Of a stretch of DNA of 11,397 nucleotides, positions 1 to 6,165 are shown one piece after another. Source of the DNA: Candidatus Iainarchaeum sp. (lineage in GTDB: Archaea > Iainarchaeota > Iainarchaeia > Iainarchaeales > GCA-2688035). Where the stretch lies: NCBI GenBank assembly GCA_017610245.1, contig JAFCCK010000019.1:1-11397 (forward strand), written 5' to 3'. A program made the translations under genes and the position numbers. The notes beneath the pieces were generated by a model. That model worked only from the letters and a program-made list of their open reading frames with translations, searched no databases and was not told where the DNA came from. Positions within the stretch are counted from its first letter, which is position 1. Each line of letters opens with the position of its first letter.

Positions 1-193
1 CAGGGGGGACAGATGTTATTGCAAAAAGCCCGTTGTTTGAGAAGAAAGAGCCGCTCTCCATCGCATTCTTTGCTATTGTAAGGTGGTAGAAGGTGTCGCT
101 CTGGGATGCATCAGGCAAAGCTATGGCTGTAAAAAACCTTACCGCTATTCCAACAACTAAAATCAATAAAAATAGCTTTCTGTAATCAGGCAT
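1..193 (-). CDS. N-terminal part of a GT-C-type membrane glycosyltransferase (runs off the left edge)
   Basis: Reading leftward from ATG at 193-191 gives 64 codons with no stop before the window ends. The protein begins MPDYRKLFLLILVVGIAVRF: a short cytoplasmic tail, then a membrane helix at about residues 7-26. The segment DASQSDTFYHL (28-38) follows. An acidic first external loop ending in Tyr-His-Leu, then an 'AKNAMESGSF' helix, is typical of GT-C enzymes (STT3/AglB, PMT and ArnT relatives). These transfer a sugar or oligosaccharide from a polyprenyl-phosphate carrier outside the cytoplasmic membrane. The start is supported by a TATA box 27-34 bases upstream, so the mRNA would be leaderless. 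The gene is divergent from the GT2 gene at 401. The subfamily cannot be fixed from 64 residues; other polytopic GT-C families remain possible. Confidence 0.72.
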   Translation of the reverse strand, partial: MPDYRKLFLLILVVGIAVRFFTAIALPDASQSDTFYHLTIAKNAMESGSFFSNNGLFAITSVPP

Positions 194-219
194 CCTTAGA
201 TAGAGTTATTTCAAAAAAA

Positions 220-227
220 TATATAAA
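220..227 (-). promoter_or_regulatory. TATA box for the leftward GT-C gene
   Basis: On the minus strand 227-220 reads TTTATATA. It ends 27 bases before the ATG at 193. Archaeal transcription starts about 25 bases downstream of the TATA box, so initiation would fall at or next to the start codon, giving a leaderless mRNA. The element is nearly palindromic (TATATA), so it could also fire rightward towards the GT2 gene. That would leave a leader of about 150 bases containing the hairpin at 292-325. Confidence 0.6.
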
Positions 228-229
228 GG

Positions 230-277
230 GTTCTCGCTCTTTGGTGGTACAAAATTCGAATCCCAGTTTTGAGAACC
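230..277. repeat. 7-bp perfect inverted repeat next to the GT-C promoter
   Basis: GGTTCTC at 230-236 and GAGAACC at 271-277 are exact reverse complements, 34 bases apart. The left arm sits just upstream of the leftward TATA box, where archaeal regulators or the BRE would bind. Inside the loop lies TTCGAATCCC (255-264), which resembles a tRNA T-loop, but the span is too short for a tRNA. It may be an operator, an RNA stem or chance. Confidence 0.35.
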
Positions 278-291
278 TATTTATTGTTTTC

Positions 292-325
292 GCAGCACCT
301 TTTCTTTTAGAAAAAGAAAAGCTGC
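292..325 (+). repeat. Hairpin with a 14-bp interrupted stem
   Basis: GCAGC-ACC-TTTTCTTTT (292-308) pairs with AAAAGAAAAGCTGC (312-325), leaving a 3-base loop and a 3-base ACC bulge. It lies in the divergent intergenic space upstream of GT2. No T-run follows on the plus strand, so it is not a bacterial-style terminator. It could be a leader structure for GT2 if transcription starts near 250. Confidence 0.5.
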
Positions 326-373
326 ACTAAAAGAAAACTAAGAATCATGATGTGCGGCAGCACCTTTTCTTTT
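292..373. repeat. Two direct copies of a 17-bp sequence, 65 bp apart
   Basis: GCAGCACCTTTTCTTTT occurs at 292-308 and again at 357-373, with an inverted partial copy between them at 312-325. The exact match extends one base left only as G/C-rich context. The arrangement could be a local duplication with a 65-bp unit or paired protein-binding sites. The second copy would be coding only if GT2 began at 347, which is disfavoured. Confidence 0.55.
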
Positions 374-391
374 TACGTTGTGAAGATAATC

Positions 392-396
392 GGTGA
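392..396 (+). promoter_or_regulatory. Ribosome-binding site that sets the GT2 start
   Basis: GGTGA is complementary to the archaeal 16S 3' end and ends four bases before ATG 401. It supports 401 over the in-frame ATGs at 347 and 350. The same GGTGA with the same four-base spacing precedes the gene at 7795. Confidence 0.6.
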
Positions 397-400
397 AACA

Positions 401-1366
401 ATGGTTGGAAAGAAACTGGTTGTGCTGATTCCTGCTTACAATGAGGAGAAGACTATTGGGGCGGTGATAAGGGCGATTCCGAGAAAAATTGAAGGCGTTA
501 GGGAAGTCGCTATTCTAGTGCTTGACGATGGAAGCACTGATAAAACTGCTGATAAGGCTAAGAGGGCTGGCGCAGATAAGGTTGTTTCCCATGCAAGCAA
601 CCTCGGTCTGGGGACTGCTTTCCAGAATGGGCTCTGGGAAGCCCTAAAGATGAAGGCAGATATTATTGTGAATATTGATGCTGATGGGCAGTTCAATCCA
701 AATGACATTCCAAGGCTTGTGAAGCCAATCCTAACGGAAAGGGCAGAGGTTGCAACATGCAGCAGGTTCAAGGACAAGGGATTGGAACCTGCAATGCCAT
801 GGGTCAAGAAATTTGGGAACAGACTTTTCACAGGGCTTATTAATTTCCTTACGAGGAGCAGCTTTACTGATACGCAGTGCGGTTTCAGGGCTTACAGCAG
901 GGAAGCGGCATTGCGATTGAATCTCTTTGGGAGATTCACCTATACGCAGGAAGCCCTCATGGACCTGATTCAGAAGGGAATGAGAATTGAGGAAATCCCC
1001 TGCAAGGTTGTCGGTGAAAGGAATGGCAAAAGCAGGATTGTAAAACACTGGTATTCCTATGGCATTAAGGCATTGATAATAATCACAAGGACAATCAGGG
1101 ATTACAAGCCGTTGAAGTTTTTTGGCTCTATTGGGCTGCTGTTCCTGCTTGCCGGCGGGATAAGCGCATTTTTCCTCTGGCTAAGGCTTCTCATATACCA
1201 TGTCATTACCCCATACCTCTGGGTTGCATATGCTGATGTAGTGCTGATAATTCTAGGATTTCTGTTAATTGTACTTGCACTGATAGCGGACATGAGCGAC
1301 AGGCAGAGAAAAATCCAGGAAGAAATCCTCTACAGGCTGAAGAAACAGGAAATTAAAGGGAAGTAA
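401..1366 (+). CDS. GT2 family glycosyltransferase, dolichyl-phosphate-mannose-synthase-like, with C-terminal membrane helices
   Basis: A 321-residue inverting GT-A glycosyltransferase. The N-terminus VVLIPAYNEEKTIGAVI (7-23) is the nucleotide-binding start of GT2. LDDGSTD (41-47) carries the UDP/GDP-contacting aspartates, and NIDADGQF (91-98) holds the metal-binding D93-A-D95. DTQCGFRAY (157-165) is the acceptor-side motif of DPM1/GtrB-like enzymes. Two hydrophobic helices follow at about 238-265 and 277-297, then a charged cytoplasmic tail. This architecture fits enzymes that load a sugar onto polyprenyl phosphate, or extend a lipid-linked glycan, at the inner membrane face. The upstream in-frame ATG at 347 would add 18 residues of repeat-derived sequence and lacks a ribosome site, so 401 is preferred. 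It is convergent with the radical SAM gene, with only 8 bases between stops. The donor and acceptor sugars are not readable from sequence. Confidence 0.93.
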   Translation: MVGKKLVVLIPAYNEEKTIGAVIRAIPRKIEGVREVAILVLDDGSTDKTADKAKRAGADKVVSHASNLGLGTAFQNGLWEALKMKADIIVNIDADGQFNPNDIPRLVKPILTERAEVATCSRFKDKGLEPAMPWVKKFGNRLFTGLINFLTRSSFTDTQCGFRAYSREAALRLNLFGRFTYTQEALMDLIQKGMRIEEIPCKVVGERNGKSRIVKHWYSYGIKALIIITRTIRDYKPLKFFGSIGLLFLLAGGISAFFLWLRLLIYHVITPYLWVAYADVVLIILGFLLIVLALIADMSDRQRKIQEEILYRLKKQEIKGK

Positions 1367-1374
1367 GGGAGCAC

Positions 1375-2658
1375 TCACTTCTTGAAGAGCTTTGTAAAGT
1401 ACTGCAGACCTGAGAGAAGGAGCTTCGGGTTTTTTGCGATTCTCTTTAGCACATAGCCAGGGCGGAAATAAATCTCCTTGTAGGCTTTCTTGTACATTTT
1501 CTCAACCAATTCCTTTTTCATTGCCCCAAGCTCATAATATGCCTTGCCGCTGTAGGAGCCGAACGCGCTCCAGTCATCAACCAAAAAGCTACCCTGCTTT
1601 TTGACCATGGAGTAGAGTTCTGTTCCGGGATACGGGACTGTGATTGTGAACTGCACAAGGTCGAGAGGCAGGGACTTTGCAAAATCAATTGTCTGCTGCA
1701 TTGTTTCCTCAGTGTCATTTGGAAGCCCTATCATGAAGAAGCCGATTGTTTCAATTCCCGCGAGCTTTGCCCATTTTACCGCATTCTCAACCTGCCCTAG
1801 CTTTATTCCCTTGCCTACCTTGTTCAGCACTTCCTGGTTGCCAGATTCAATTCCGAAAGAAAGCTGGTAGCAGCCCGCCTTTTTCATAAGCTTTAGAAGG
1901 GAGAGGTCAAGTGTGTCCACCCTAACGCCATTTGGGCAGGTCCAGTCGATTTTTATCTTCCTTTGGATAATTTCCCTGCAGATTTCTAAAGTACGGGCCC
2001 TGTTCTGGCTAAAATTGTCGTCAATGAAAGCAATTTCTTTGCAATTGTATTCCTGCTGTAAATGGACAATCTCATCAACAACATTTTTGGGAGAGCGCAT
2101 TCTATAGGTTCTGCCGAATATTCCCTTGAAGCAGTAGACGCAGTTCCATGGGCAGCCTCTGGAGGTCATTATTTTGAGATAGGGGCGCTTTCTTGTGGGG
2201 GCAGTGTATTTGTTTAGGGGCAAGCCGTGCCAGTTTGGAAATGGAATCGAATTAATATCCTTTATGAGCGGGTTTTCAATAATCTTTTTCCTGGAGGAAA
2301 AAACTTCCATAATGCTTTTCTCTGCCTCTCCAACAACAACCTTGTCAGCATGCTTTAATGCTTCCTTTGGGAGAATGGATGCATGCGGACCTCCAATCAC
2401 AACCTTCTTCCCTGATGCCCTGTAGCGGTCGGCCATTTCATATGCCTGCTTGGCAGTTGGAGTGAAGATAGATATGCCAACCCATTCGGTATCAATTTTG
2501 TTTGGGGAGGCAGACATTCCGGCTGTTTCATCGACCAGCTCTGCCCTTATGCCGTTCTGTTCCAATGCGGCTTTAAGATACGCAATGCCAAGAGGCGGGC
2601 TTGGGTGTGAAACATACACCCCAAAAGATGGATTTACCAGTGTTATTGATTTGCGCAT
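1375..2658 (-). CDS. B12-binding-domain radical SAM protein
   Basis: A 427-residue protein with the class B radical SAM layout. An N-terminal Rossmann-like cobalamin-type domain (about 1-125) contains PPLGIAYLKAALEQNG (21-36), VVIGGPHASILPKEAL (86-101) and VVVGEAE (107-113). The radical SAM barrel begins near 160 with the cluster motif SRGCPWNCVYC (C169, C173, C176). FIDDNF (211-216) and SFGIESG (267-273) are further conserved strands. The C-terminus (about 375-427) is a basic helical extension with EIYFRPGYVLKRIAKNP. No DxHxxG motif is seen in the B12 domain, so any cobalamin would bind without the protein histidine. Such proteins modify lipids, glycans or cofactors by C-methylation or rearrangement; the substrate here is unknown. 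A related but distinct copy lies at 7795. The start at 2658 is supported by an AT-rich box about 20-28 bases upstream. Confidence 0.92.
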   Translation of the reverse strand: MRKSITLVNPSFGVYVSHPSPPLGIAYLKAALEQNGIRAELVDETAGMSASPNKIDTEWVGISIFTPTAKQAYEMADRYRASGKKVVIGGPHASILPKEALKHADKVVVGEAEKSIMEVFSSRKKIIENPLIKDINSIPFPNWHGLPLNKYTAPTRKRPYLKIMTSRGCPWNCVYCFKGIFGRTYRMRSPKNVVDEIVHLQQEYNCKEIAFIDDNFSQNRARTLEICREIIQRKIKIDWTCPNGVRVDTLDLSLLKLMKKAGCYQLSFGIESGNQEVLNKVGKGIKLGQVENAVKWAKLAGIETIGFFMIGLPNDTEETMQQTIDFAKSLPLDLVQFTITVPYPGTELYSMVKKQGSFLVDDWSAFGSYSGKAYYELGAMKKELVEKMYKKAYKEIYFRPGYVLKRIAKNPKLLLSGLQYFTKLFKK

Positions 2659-2673
2659 AAAAAAGCTCTGTGG

Positions 2674-2686
2674 GATTATTTTTTAA
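2674..2686 (-). promoter_or_regulatory. TATA-like box for the radical SAM gene at 2658
   Basis: The minus strand 2686-2674 reads ATTAAAAAATAAT, 16-28 bases before the ATG at 2658, and no Shine-Dalgarno site precedes the start. The box overlaps the last codons and stop of the upstream acyltransferase gene, so the radical SAM gene may be transcribed separately as well as by read-through. Confidence 0.42.
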
Positions 2687-3203
2687 TTCCCTTCAGTTTC
2701 CTGATTTCCTTTGCAGGATTGCCCGCTGCAACAGTGAAAGGGGCAATGTTGTGAGTTACAACACTGCCAGCCCCTATTGTTGAGTTTTCTCCGATGGTAA
2801 CGCCTTTCAGGATTATTGCGTGTGCCCCAATATAGGAATTCTTGCCTATTTTTACAGGAGCCTTTGCTCCATCTTGCCTTGTATTGTATAAATTGTGGTC
2901 GCCGCTCACAACAAAGGCAAACGGGCCAAATGTTACGCCATCCTCAATAGTGACCTGGGCAGGGGCAAATAAATAGCAGCCGTCATTTACAAATACATTG
3001 TTCCCGATTGAAACCTTGCCCTTTATCTTTACATTCTCGCCGATATTTACATTGTCACCTATTGTTGCTTGCTTGGATATTTCCACACTTTTCCTTATGC
3101 TCGGGTTTTTCCCAATCCTGAGACCTTTCATGCTGTAGCTAAATGTCTTCCAGCGCATCCAGAGCGGGAGCCATAGACCCCTTAGTAAAGCCACACCTAT
3201 CAC
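2676..3203 (-). CDS. Hexapeptide-repeat (left-handed beta-helix) acyltransferase, WbbJ/NeuD type
   Basis: From a GTG start at 3203 the protein has 175 residues. Short basic/hydrophobic helices (about 1-30) lead into GLRIGKNPSI, then repeated [IV]-G-x-N-x-x-[IV] turns such as IGDNVNIGENVKI and VSIGNNVFV. These form the left-handed beta-helix of bacterial-type acetyltransferases. SGDHNLYN (about 100-107) supplies the probable catalytic His103. The C-terminal turns IGAHAIILKGVTIGENSTIG and AAGNPAKEIRKLKG match the usual O-acetyltransferase ending. It probably O- or N-acetylates a glycan sugar in the cytoplasm using acetyl-CoA. The start is uncertain. The frame is open to 3365, but that extension overlaps the flippase and looks unlike the family. 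GTG 3203 has a TATA-like box about 24 bases upstream and GGTG at 3217-3214; GTG 3194 and ATG 3158 are alternatives. The preceding flippase stop is 38 bases away. Confidence 0.88.
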   Translation of the reverse strand: MIGVALLRGLWLPLWMRWKTFSYSMKGLRIGKNPSIRKSVEISKQATIGDNVNIGENVKIKGKVSIGNNVFVNDGCYLFAPAQVTIEDGVTFGPFAFVVSGDHNLYNTRQDGAKAPVKIGKNSYIGAHAIILKGVTIGENSTIGAGSVVTHNIAPFTVAAGNPAKEIRKLKGIKK

Positions 3204-3221
3204 TCTATTTTTGCACCGATA

Positions 3222-3231
3222 CTTTAATAAA
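3222..3231 (-). promoter_or_regulatory. TATA-like box for the acyltransferase gene
   Basis: The minus strand 3231-3222 reads TTTATTAAAG, about 24 bases (from its centre) before the proposed GTG start at 3203. It sits in the 38-base gap after the flippase stop. This argues for a start near 3203 rather than one inside the flippase gene. Confidence 0.4.
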
Positions 3232-3241
3232 AAATGCGAAA

Positions 3242-4663
3242 TTATCCTAGTGCATTCCTCAAAATAATGAAATCCTCTTCCCTTATCTCCCTCAGGAGGA
3301 AGAGCAGCACTATGTAAATCGCAACCAGTATGGCATACTCCAGCAGGAGCATCAGGCCGCTCCAATAGAAGAAGGGCGAAATTGCAATTGGTATAGCTGC
3401 TGCAAGCAAAGCCTTTGCCCCGCTCCTGAATGGGAAAACCCTGAATTTCCCAAAGACATATGCTGTTGTAATGAGTGCGGCTATGGCCATTGAGGCAAGG
3501 GTTGCAATTGCTGCTCCCTCCATTCCCAGTATTGGGACAAGGTAATAGTTCAGGATAAAATCAAGCAAAAGCGCGGACGCTCCGATCGCAAAAACGTGCT
3601 TTGGCTTTCCATGCGCGATTATTATGGTTGCTGAGATAGTGAAGAAGGCAAGGAAGAGATATGCAATCGCAAGAATTGAGAGGACAGATGCGGCAGGGGC
3701 ATAGGCTTGCCTGTAGAAAAGGGTTATTAGGGGGAGTGCTGTAACGGAGGCAATCAGGGCTGTCGGGAGAATGAACAGAATGGCGTATCTGAAAGCGTGC
3801 ATGATGTAAAAGGAGGTTTTTGCAATCCTGTTTGCGAAACTTGTTTCACTAACCAGTGGGAGAAGAACCAGGGCAATTGTTGTGATTGCCTCATAGGGCA
3901 GCTTTGCAAGGGTTGTAGCGGCAACATAATAGCCGGCATTCTCCCCGGCTGTGAGCATCGCTTTCACAAAGAACATATCAAGCTGCGTGAGAAGGCTCTG
4001 GATAAGGGAGAACGCAATGACAGGGAGGGCAAACAGTATAAGGGTGTTGGAGCTGAAGCTGTTATTGTTGCGAGTTGGCAGGCCTGTCATTGCTAAGCCT
4101 ATTGAAAAGGAGAGTATCATTGCAATCGCAATGCCGAGAAACGCGCCGAAAAGGGAGTAGCCGAGCGCGACAAGCAGCACTGGGAGAGCAAGCCTCAATA
4201 TGCGCGTTGCCATTGCAAGAACTGCCTCTCCCTTAAACCTCTTCAGGCCATTCAGGTAGCCCCTCATTATGCTGACAAATGGCCTGAAGAAGATGCCTAT
4301 TGCTGAAATTTGTATTAGCAGGACCATCCTTGGCTCGTTGAATATTTGGGCAGCAAAGGGCGCGGCAAGGAAATAGGCGAAGAAGAATATAATGGAAAGG
4401 AGAATCTCAAGCTTGAATGCCTTGCGCTTTATTACAGGGGCGAGCTCCTTTTGGGCTGAAACGAATTTGCTGACTGATTGCTGTATCCCCTGGGCGAGCA
4501 GCACATTTGTTATCCCGATAAGCCCGACAACAACGCCAAAAATTCCGAATTCCTCTGGGGTAAGGAGAAACCTCCCCAAAATAAAGTAGAGGAGATAGCC
4601 GGTAAGGAAAAAAACTATTTTTGATGAGAAAAGATACAGGGTGCCTTTTTCTATTGTAGCCAT
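3242..4663 (-). CDS. Polysaccharide flippase, MOP superfamily (Wzx/RfbX-like)
   Basis: A 473-residue, strongly hydrophobic protein with about 12-14 membrane helices spread over its whole length. The opening MATIEKGTLYLFSSKIVFFL and the following LGRFLLTPEEFGIFGVV match the first helix and loop of archaeal and bacterial polysaccharide-export flippases. GYLNGLKRFK (about 140) and LGMEGAAIATLASMAIA (about 381-397) are further family landmarks. It should move a lipid-linked glycan across the cytoplasmic membrane. ATG 4663 is chosen over a TTG two codons upstream, because a TATA box lies 18-27 bases before it and the protein start fits the family. It heads a leftward block with the acyltransferase and radical SAM genes, and is divergent from the sulfatase-like gene at 4749. 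The exported substrate is not identifiable. Confidence 0.93.
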   Translation of the reverse strand: MATIEKGTLYLFSSKIVFFLTGYLLYFILGRFLLTPEEFGIFGVVVGLIGITNVLLAQGIQQSVSKFVSAQKELAPVIKRKAFKLEILLSIIFFFAYFLAAPFAAQIFNEPRMVLLIQISAIGIFFRPFVSIMRGYLNGLKRFKGEAVLAMATRILRLALPVLLVALGYSLFGAFLGIAIAMILSFSIGLAMTGLPTRNNNSFSSNTLILFALPVIAFSLIQSLLTQLDMFFVKAMLTAGENAGYYVAATTLAKLPYEAITTIALVLLPLVSETSFANRIAKTSFYIMHAFRYAILFILPTALIASVTALPLITLFYRQAYAPAASVLSILAIAYLFLAFFTISATIIIAHGKPKHVFAIGASALLLDFILNYYLVPILGMEGAAIATLASMAIAALITTAYVFGKFRVFPFRSGAKALLAAAIPIAISPFFYWSGLMLLLEYAILVAIYIVLLFLLREIREEDFIILRNALG

Positions 4664-4680
4664 AAGCAAAAACCGGAATT

Positions 4681-4690
4681 ATTTTTTATA
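4681..4690 (-). promoter_or_regulatory. TATA box for the flippase gene (leaderless)
   Basis: The minus strand 4690-4681 reads TATAAAAAAT, 18-27 bases before the flippase ATG at 4663. There is no Shine-Dalgarno site in the interval. The expected transcription start falls at the start codon. Confidence 0.55.
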
Positions 4691-4700
4691 GAAGAAGGGA

Positions 4701-4747
4701 TTTAAATGTTTATTAAATCAATCGGATATCCTAATTATCGGTGGGAG
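4701..4747 (+). promoter_or_regulatory. Promoter and ribosome-binding site of the sulfatase-like gene
   Basis: Two AT-rich candidates, TTTAAATG (4701-4708) and TTTATTAAAT (4709-4718), lie 31-48 bases before ATG 4749. GGTGGGAG (4740-4747) is a good match to the archaeal anti-Shine-Dalgarno. Unlike its divergent partner, the flippase gene, this transcript would carry a short leader. The two promoters share the 85 bases between 4663 and 4749. Confidence 0.45.
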
Positions 4748-4748
4748 T

Positions 4749-5930
4749 ATGGGCAGCAGCAGGGCAAACGGGCCAAATGTTGTGCTGATTGTAGTTGACT
4801 GCTTGAGGAACGACCATTTTTTGGGGGAGGGCAATGCAAGGATTCCTTTCCTGGAGAGGCTGAGAAAAAAGGGCACTGTTTTTACACAGGCAATAAGCAC
4901 CGCTTCCAGCACAAGCCCCTGCCTTGCAAGCATTTTAACCGGGCGCTATAGCTTTAAGCATGGGATCAGGAACAATGGTCCGCATACTTTGGATAAGGGA
5001 GTGAAAACAATTGCAGAGGCATTCAGGGAAAAGGGCTATTATACAATTGCTGAGGTAACAGGGCCCTTGGGGGAAGGGCTGGGCCTTGATAGGGGCTTTG
5101 ATGAATACAATTTTAGGGACATAAGGAAGCATACCTATGGCAGATGGGGCGAGGAGCTTATCGGGAGAATAAAGGAGAAGGGGCTGAAGGAGCCATTCTT
5201 CCTTTTGGTTCATTTATGGGAGCTGCACAGGATGCGCTTCATGGCAAGGGAATTTAATAAGGCACGTTATGGGAAAATTGCATATGAGAGGGCGTTGAGC
5301 TGCCTGGATTCTTACTTGGAAAAACTGCTTGGCTGCTTTGATGAAAACACTGTTGTTGTCCTTACCGCCGACCACGGTGAGAAAATTCCTGCAAACAAGA
5401 TGCAGGAGTATTTCAATCACCTCTGCTTTGCGTTCTATGCTGTTCTCAGAGTAATGGGAATTTCAAAGGGCTATTGCAGAAGGGAGAGCCATGGCTTTGA
5501 TTTGAGCGAGGAGTTGCTGAGAATTCCACTGCTGCTCAAGGGCGAAGCGTTCCAGAAGGGCGGGGTAATTGAGCAGCAGGTCGGGCAGGTGGACATTGCC
5601 GCAACCCTTGCAGAGCTCTTTGGGCTTAATTTGGGAAAGGGTATTGATGGCAGGAGCCTGCTGCCGCTTGTGAAAGGGAAGAAGCTGCAGGAATGGCCCG
5701 TGTTTGTTGAGGCTACTGACCTGAAAATCCCAAGAAAGGGGGACTGGCTTGAAGGAGTTAGGACAGGCAGGTGGAAGTATGTGCATGCTGCGCAGAATCC
5801 AAGCATTCCTGAACAGCTTTTTGACTTGAAATATGATGCAAAGCAAAGCAGGAATCTGGCTGCTGAGAGGCAGGACGTTCTTGGGGCAATGCGGGAAAAG
5901 CTTCAGGCGCTGAAAGGCAAGCGTTTTTAA
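4749..5930 (+). CDS. Sulfatase-fold hydrolase/transferase (alkaline phosphatase superfamily) with Thr at the nucleophile position
   Basis: A 393-residue protein of normal sulfatase length. VVLIVVDCLRNDHF (11-24) is the first metal motif (D17). SSTSPCLASILTGR (53-66) aligns with the active-site CxPxR...LTGR signature. TADHGEK (206-212) gives D208/H209, and ESHGFDLSEELLRIPLL (246-262) is the next ligand region. QLFDLKYDAKQSRNLA near the end is the usual sulfatase C-terminal motif. At the nucleophile position there is Thr55, not Cys or Ser, and the +4 Arg is Leu59. Formylglycine therefore cannot form, and the enzyme is more likely a phosphodiesterase or phospho-group transferase of the Thr type. 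No signal peptide is visible, so it probably acts in the cytoplasm. It lies just upstream of the RHH/CysD-like operon, whose TATA box overlaps its stop. Confidence 0.87.
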   Translation: MGSSRANGPNVVLIVVDCLRNDHFLGEGNARIPFLERLRKKGTVFTQAISTASSTSPCLASILTGRYSFKHGIRNNGPHTLDKGVKTIAEAFREKGYYTIAEVTGPLGEGLGLDRGFDEYNFRDIRKHTYGRWGEELIGRIKEKGLKEPFFLLVHLWELHRMRFMAREFNKARYGKIAYERALSCLDSYLEKLLGCFDENTVVVLTADHGEKIPANKMQEYFNHLCFAFYAVLRVMGISKGYCRRESHGFDLSEELLRIPLLLKGEAFQKGGVIEQQVGQVDIAATLAELFGLNLGKGIDGRSLLPLVKGKKLQEWPVFVEATDLKIPRKGDWLEGVRTGRWKYVHAAQNPSIPEQLFDLKYDAKQSRNLAAERQDVLGAMREKLQALKGKRF

Positions 5931-5932
5931 AT
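5924..5932 (+). promoter_or_regulatory. TATA box for the RHH/CysD-like operon
   Basis: TTTTTAAAT is centred about 31 bases before ATG 5959, with no Shine-Dalgarno site between, so transcription should start at or very near the start codon. The box overlaps the TAA stop of the sulfatase-like gene (5928-5930). The operon can thus be transcribed independently while still receiving read-through. Confidence 0.55.
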
Positions 5933-5933
5933 G

Positions 5934-5960
5934 TTATTAGCTATTATTAACTATTATTAT
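5934..5960 (+). promoter_or_regulatory. 10-bp-period tandem repeat at the regulator start, candidate RHH operator
   Basis: TTATTAGC is followed by TATTATTAAC and TATTATTATG. The core TATTATTA occurs at 5942-5949 and 5952-5959, and a partial TTATTA at 5934-5939 extends the series at roughly the same phase. One helical turn between units is what dimers of ribbon-helix-helix proteins often use. The array covers the expected transcription start and ends on the ATG of the RHH gene, so binding would block its own promoter. Function is inferred. Confidence 0.45.
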
Positions 5961-6156
5961 GGCTAAGCACACAACAATCTCAATTCCAGAGCCCTTGTAC
6001 AAGAAAATAAAATCGTTCATTAAGGGCACGGGCTTTAGTTCATCCTCGGACTTTGTTACATTTGTTCTGAGGGAAATCTTCCTGGAAGAGGGACGAAAGA
6101 CAAGCGACAAAAGGAAGCTGATACACGATAAGCTCAAGGCACTGGGATATATGTGA
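5959..6156 (+). CDS. Ribbon-helix-helix (CopG/Arc-type) DNA-binding protein
   Basis: A 65-residue protein. The beta strand KHTTISIP (3-10) would insert into the DNA major groove as a dimer. Helix A is EPLYKKIKSFIKG (11-23). The turn GFSSSSDF (25-32) leads into helix B, DFVTFVLREIFLEEG (31-45). A basic tail ends in DKLKALGYM. This is a complete RHH fold and a typical small regulator. It is first in a tight operon: its TGA is 9 bases before the CysD-like ATG, and the AGGCG stretch in that gap can serve as the next ribosome site. The tandem repeat just upstream makes autorepression likely. The C-terminal KLxxLGYM recurs in the next protein, which is unusual for a pure regulator. An antitoxin role is possible for RHH proteins, but no toxin-like partner is seen. 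Confidence 0.88.
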   Translation: MAKHTTISIPEPLYKKIKSFIKGTGFSSSSDFVTFVLREIFLEEGRKTSDKRKLIHDKLKALGYM

Positions 6157-6165
6157 GGCGAGAGA

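Noticed and set aside
230..277. Possible tRNA: 7-bp outer stem GGTTCTC/GAGAACC with a TTCGAATCC T-loop-like sequence
   Set aside because: Only 48 bases separate the outer ends, there is no anticodon arm, and the segment before TTCGAAT does not pair with the CCCAG after it. At most a chance resemblance or a remnant.
347..400. Upstream in-frame ATGs of the GT2 gene adding 18 residues
   Set aside because: The extension is encoded largely by the repeated 17-bp sequence, has no ribosome site, and precedes the normal family start; GGTGA at 392-396 points to 401.
436..831. 131-codon open frame on the minus strand
   Set aside because: It is opposite the GT2 catalytic domain; composition-driven shadow with no motif.
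1367..1374. Shared bidirectional terminator between the convergent GT2 and radical SAM genes
   Set aside because: Only 8 bases lie between the stops, and no T-run or stem is visible on either strand there.
3204..3365. 54-residue N-terminal extension of the acyltransferase
   Set aside because: It overlaps the end of the flippase gene in another frame and has a Cys/His/Pro-rich sequence unlike acyltransferase N-termini.
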